Shown in pieces: positions 62,361-64,000 of a stretch of DNA of 64,000 nt. The DNA is from Cellulomonas sp. 73-145. GTDB taxonomy: Bacteria > Actinomycetota > Actinomycetes > Actinomycetales > Cellulomonadaceae. Made by a program: the position numbers and the translations under genes. The notes under the pieces were generated by a model. It searched no databases. It saw nothing but the letters and a program-made list of their open reading frames with translations, and had not been told where the DNA came from. Each line of letters opens with the position of its first letter. Position 1 is the stretch's first letter. Location: the NCBI GenBank assembly GCA_001898185.1, contig MKTI01000009.1:62001-126000 (forward strand), in the 5' to 3' direction.

Positions 62361-64000
62361 TTAGCGCACCCGGCCGCGGACCACCACCACGCCGCCGGCG
62401 GGCACCTTGACCGCACCGGACACCTGTTCCCCGGACAGCAGCTCCGTGCCCTCGGCCGGCACCGCGACGGACTCCTCGCCGTGGTTGACCGCCACCAGGT
62501 AGTCCGCCTCGCTGCCGTGGCGGACCACCACCTCGACGTCGTCCGGCAGCTCGGAGGCCGCGAGGCCGGCGTCGGCGTAGGCCCGGTGCAGCACCGCGGC
62601 GAGGCCGTCACCGGTCAGGTGCGTGGACACGTACCAGCCCGTGCCGTCACCCCGCACGTGACGGGTGACCGCCGCGCCGCCCGCCGCGGGCCCGTCGACG
62701 TAGTGCGCCAGCACCTGCGCGCCGCGCAGCACCAGGTGGTCCGCCCACACGTCGGACACGACGTGGTCGGCGCCGTCGACCCAGGCCAGCCGCACGCGCT
62801 CGCCGGTGCGCAACGGCAGGAACTCCTCGACGGTCACGCCCAGCGCGTCGACCAGCGGTGCCAGGTAACCACCCGGGTGCACGGCGTCGTGCTCGTCGAC
62901 GATGCCGGAGAAGCACATCACCACGAGCGTGCCGCCCGCCTCGACGTAGGCCGTGAGGTTGCGGGCCGCCACGTCGCTGAGCAGGTACGACGCGGGAGCG
63001 ACCACCAGCGGGTAGGCCGACAGGTCCGCCTCGGGGTGCGCGAAGTCCACCGTCAGACCGTCGCGCCACAGCCGGTCGTACACCGCCCGCGTCCGCTCGC
63101 GGTGGCCGAGGTCCACGCTCGGACGCCACTCCAGGTCCTGCGCCCAGAACGACTCCCAGTCCCACAGGATCGCGGCGTCGGCGCGGACCCGCGACCCGCG
63201 CACCTCGCCCAGCCGACCGACCTCCGCGCCGAGCTCGCACACCTCGCGCCACACGCGCGACGACGTGCCGGCGTGCGGAAGCATCGCCGAGTGGAACTTC
63301 TCGGCGCCGGAGCGAGAGGCGCGCCACTGGAAGAAGAGCACGGCGTCGGCGCCGCGGCCCAGATGGGTCAGCGCGTTGCGCGCCATCTCGCCGGGGCGCT
63401 TCGCCACGTTGCGCGGCTGCCAGTTGACCGCCGACGTGGAGTGCTCCATCAGGATCCACGGCCGGCCCCCGGCGACCGAGCGGGTCAGGTCCGCCGCCAT
63501 CGCCAGGCCGACGTACCCGCGCGGGTCGGCGGCGTCGAGGTAGTGGTCGTCCGAGACCACGTCGACCTCCCGCGCCCACTCCCACAGGTCGGTGGAGGGG
63601 CACGCCGTCGCCATGAAGTTGGTGGTCACCGGCCGGTCGGAGTGCGCGCGGATCGCGTCCCGCTCGGCGCGGAAGCACTCGCGCAGCGCGTGGTCGCTGA
63701 AGCGGGCGAAGTCGAGGCGCTGGGCCGGGTTGACCACGCTGGGCGCGACGGACGGCACGCCGACGTGCTCCCACTCGCCGTACCGCTGCCCCCAGAAGGC
63801 GGTGCCCCACGCGGCGTTCAGCGCGTCGAGGCTCCCGTACCGCTCGCGCAGCCAGACTCGGAAGCCCGCCGCGGACGACTCCGAGTAGTCCTCGGAGACC
63901 GGCGCCCCGTACTCGTTGTGCACGTGCCACAGCACCACGGCGGGGTGGCGGCCGTAGCGCTCGGCGAGGGCCGTGGTGATGCGCACGGCGGCCTGCCGGT
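62361..64000 (-). CDS. GH42 beta-galactosidase (partial, N terminus outside window)
   Basis: The visible 546 residues cover most of a family 42 glycoside hydrolase that removes terminal beta-galactose from oligosaccharides. The acid/base is the Glu in VLWHVHNEYG and the nucleophile the Glu in PWILMEHSTSAVNWQ. RGADAVLFFQWRASRSGAEKFHSAMLPHAG and the trimerisation domain (LVVAPASYLLSDVAARNLTAYVEAGGTLVV) match family members of about 680 residues. The frame continues open to position 64000, so the GTG at 63986 is internal. The stop is 12 bases from the ArsR gene start, within the shared operator region. No signal peptide can be judged. Confidence 0.94.
   Translation of the reverse strand, partial: RQAAVRITTALAERYGRHPAVVLWHVHNEYGAPVSEDYSESSAAGFRVWLRERYGSLDALNAAWGTAFWGQRYGEWEHVGVPSVAPSVVNPAQRLDFARFSDHALRECFRAERDAIRAHSDRPVTTNFMATACPSTDLWEWAREVDVVSDDHYLDAADPRGYVGLAMAADLTRSVAGGRPWILMEHSTSAVNWQPRNVAKRPGEMARNALTHLGRGADAVLFFQWRASRSGAEKFHSAMLPHAGTSSRVWREVCELGAEVGRLGEVRGSRVRADAAILWDWESFWAQDLEWRPSVDLGHRERTRAVYDRLWRDGLTVDFAHPEADLSAYPLVVAPASYLLSDVAARNLTAYVEAGGTLVVMCFSGIVDEHDAVHPGGYLAPLVDALGVTVEEFLPLRTGERVRLAWVDGADHVVSDVWADHLVLRGAQVLAHYVDGPAAGGAAVTRHVRGDGTGWYVSTHLTGDGLAAVLHRAYADAGLAASELPDDVEVVVRHGSEADYLVAVNHGEESVAVPAEGTELLSGEQVSGAVKVPAGGVVVVRGRVR

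Overview
The window is 64 kb of high-GC chromosome from an actinobacterium, most likely Micrococcales and plausibly a Cellulomonas-like genus. Three things point there: the fused 2-oxoglutarate decarboxylase/dehydrogenase Kgd; a tmRNA whose tag reads ANTSRTDFALAA; and the prfB-ftsE-ftsX-M23 peptidase-smpB order. Short GTGA/ATGA overlaps, GTG starts and single-domain PadR, TetR, ArsR and MocR regulators beside their targets are also typical. The genus is an inference.

Layout. 1-151 is the 3' end of a type IV pilus retraction ATPase. 312-1735 is a DUF4097/PadR pair behind a palindromic operator. 1745-10549 carries a degenerate SGNH protein, kgd, a histidine kinase/response regulator pair, a secreted DD-carboxypeptidase-like protein and an aldose epimerase. 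10815-15542 is a compact tad pilus operon. 15640-20549 is the core block prfB, ftsE, ftsX, an M23 peptidase and smpB. It is followed by a DUF2207 protein, an ATP-dependent DNA ligase, an ABC exporter with a divergent TetR gene, and an HtrA-like protease.

28138-28504 is ssrA (tmRNA). Its last 21 bases up to position 28502 recur exactly at 31325-31345. These repeats bracket a 2.84-kb island that holds the N-terminal stub of a tyrosine integrase, an orphan membrane protein and a tandem-HIRAN/DUF2510/DUF4429 protein. A hairpin just beyond the right repeat looks like the original ssrA terminator, now displaced.

31495-44147 is mostly metabolic: a PNPOx-like protein, a TetR/aldo-keto reductase pair with a clear promoter and two operators, and a three-gene respiratory operon. 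In that operon a GlpA-type FAD dehydrogenase is fused to an SdhB-type iron-sulfur protein and followed by two SdhC/SdhD-like haem-b anchors. I regard this as the most interesting functional unit here. An ECF sigma factor with its DGPF partner, an MpaB-like oxygenase, a DMT permease, an acyl-CoA dehydrogenase and an alpha/beta hydrolase follow.

44342-47727 is a five-gene PadR/DUF5808/PLDc_N/ABC transporter operon. 48810-49606 is an SRPBCC/ArsR pair behind two spaced operators. 49894-52683 encodes a large secreted beta-propeller/phosphoesterase with PHO-box-like repeats upstream. 52759-64000 holds membrane proteins, a MocR/YczE divergent pair, a PAS-GGDEF protein, a flavin monooxygenase, a ferredoxin next to a cysteine-containing regulator, a cupin, a second ArsR/SRPBCC pair and the 3' part of a GH42 beta-galactosidase. 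Apart from the ssrA island, I saw no rRNA, tRNA, CRISPR array or insertion sequence.
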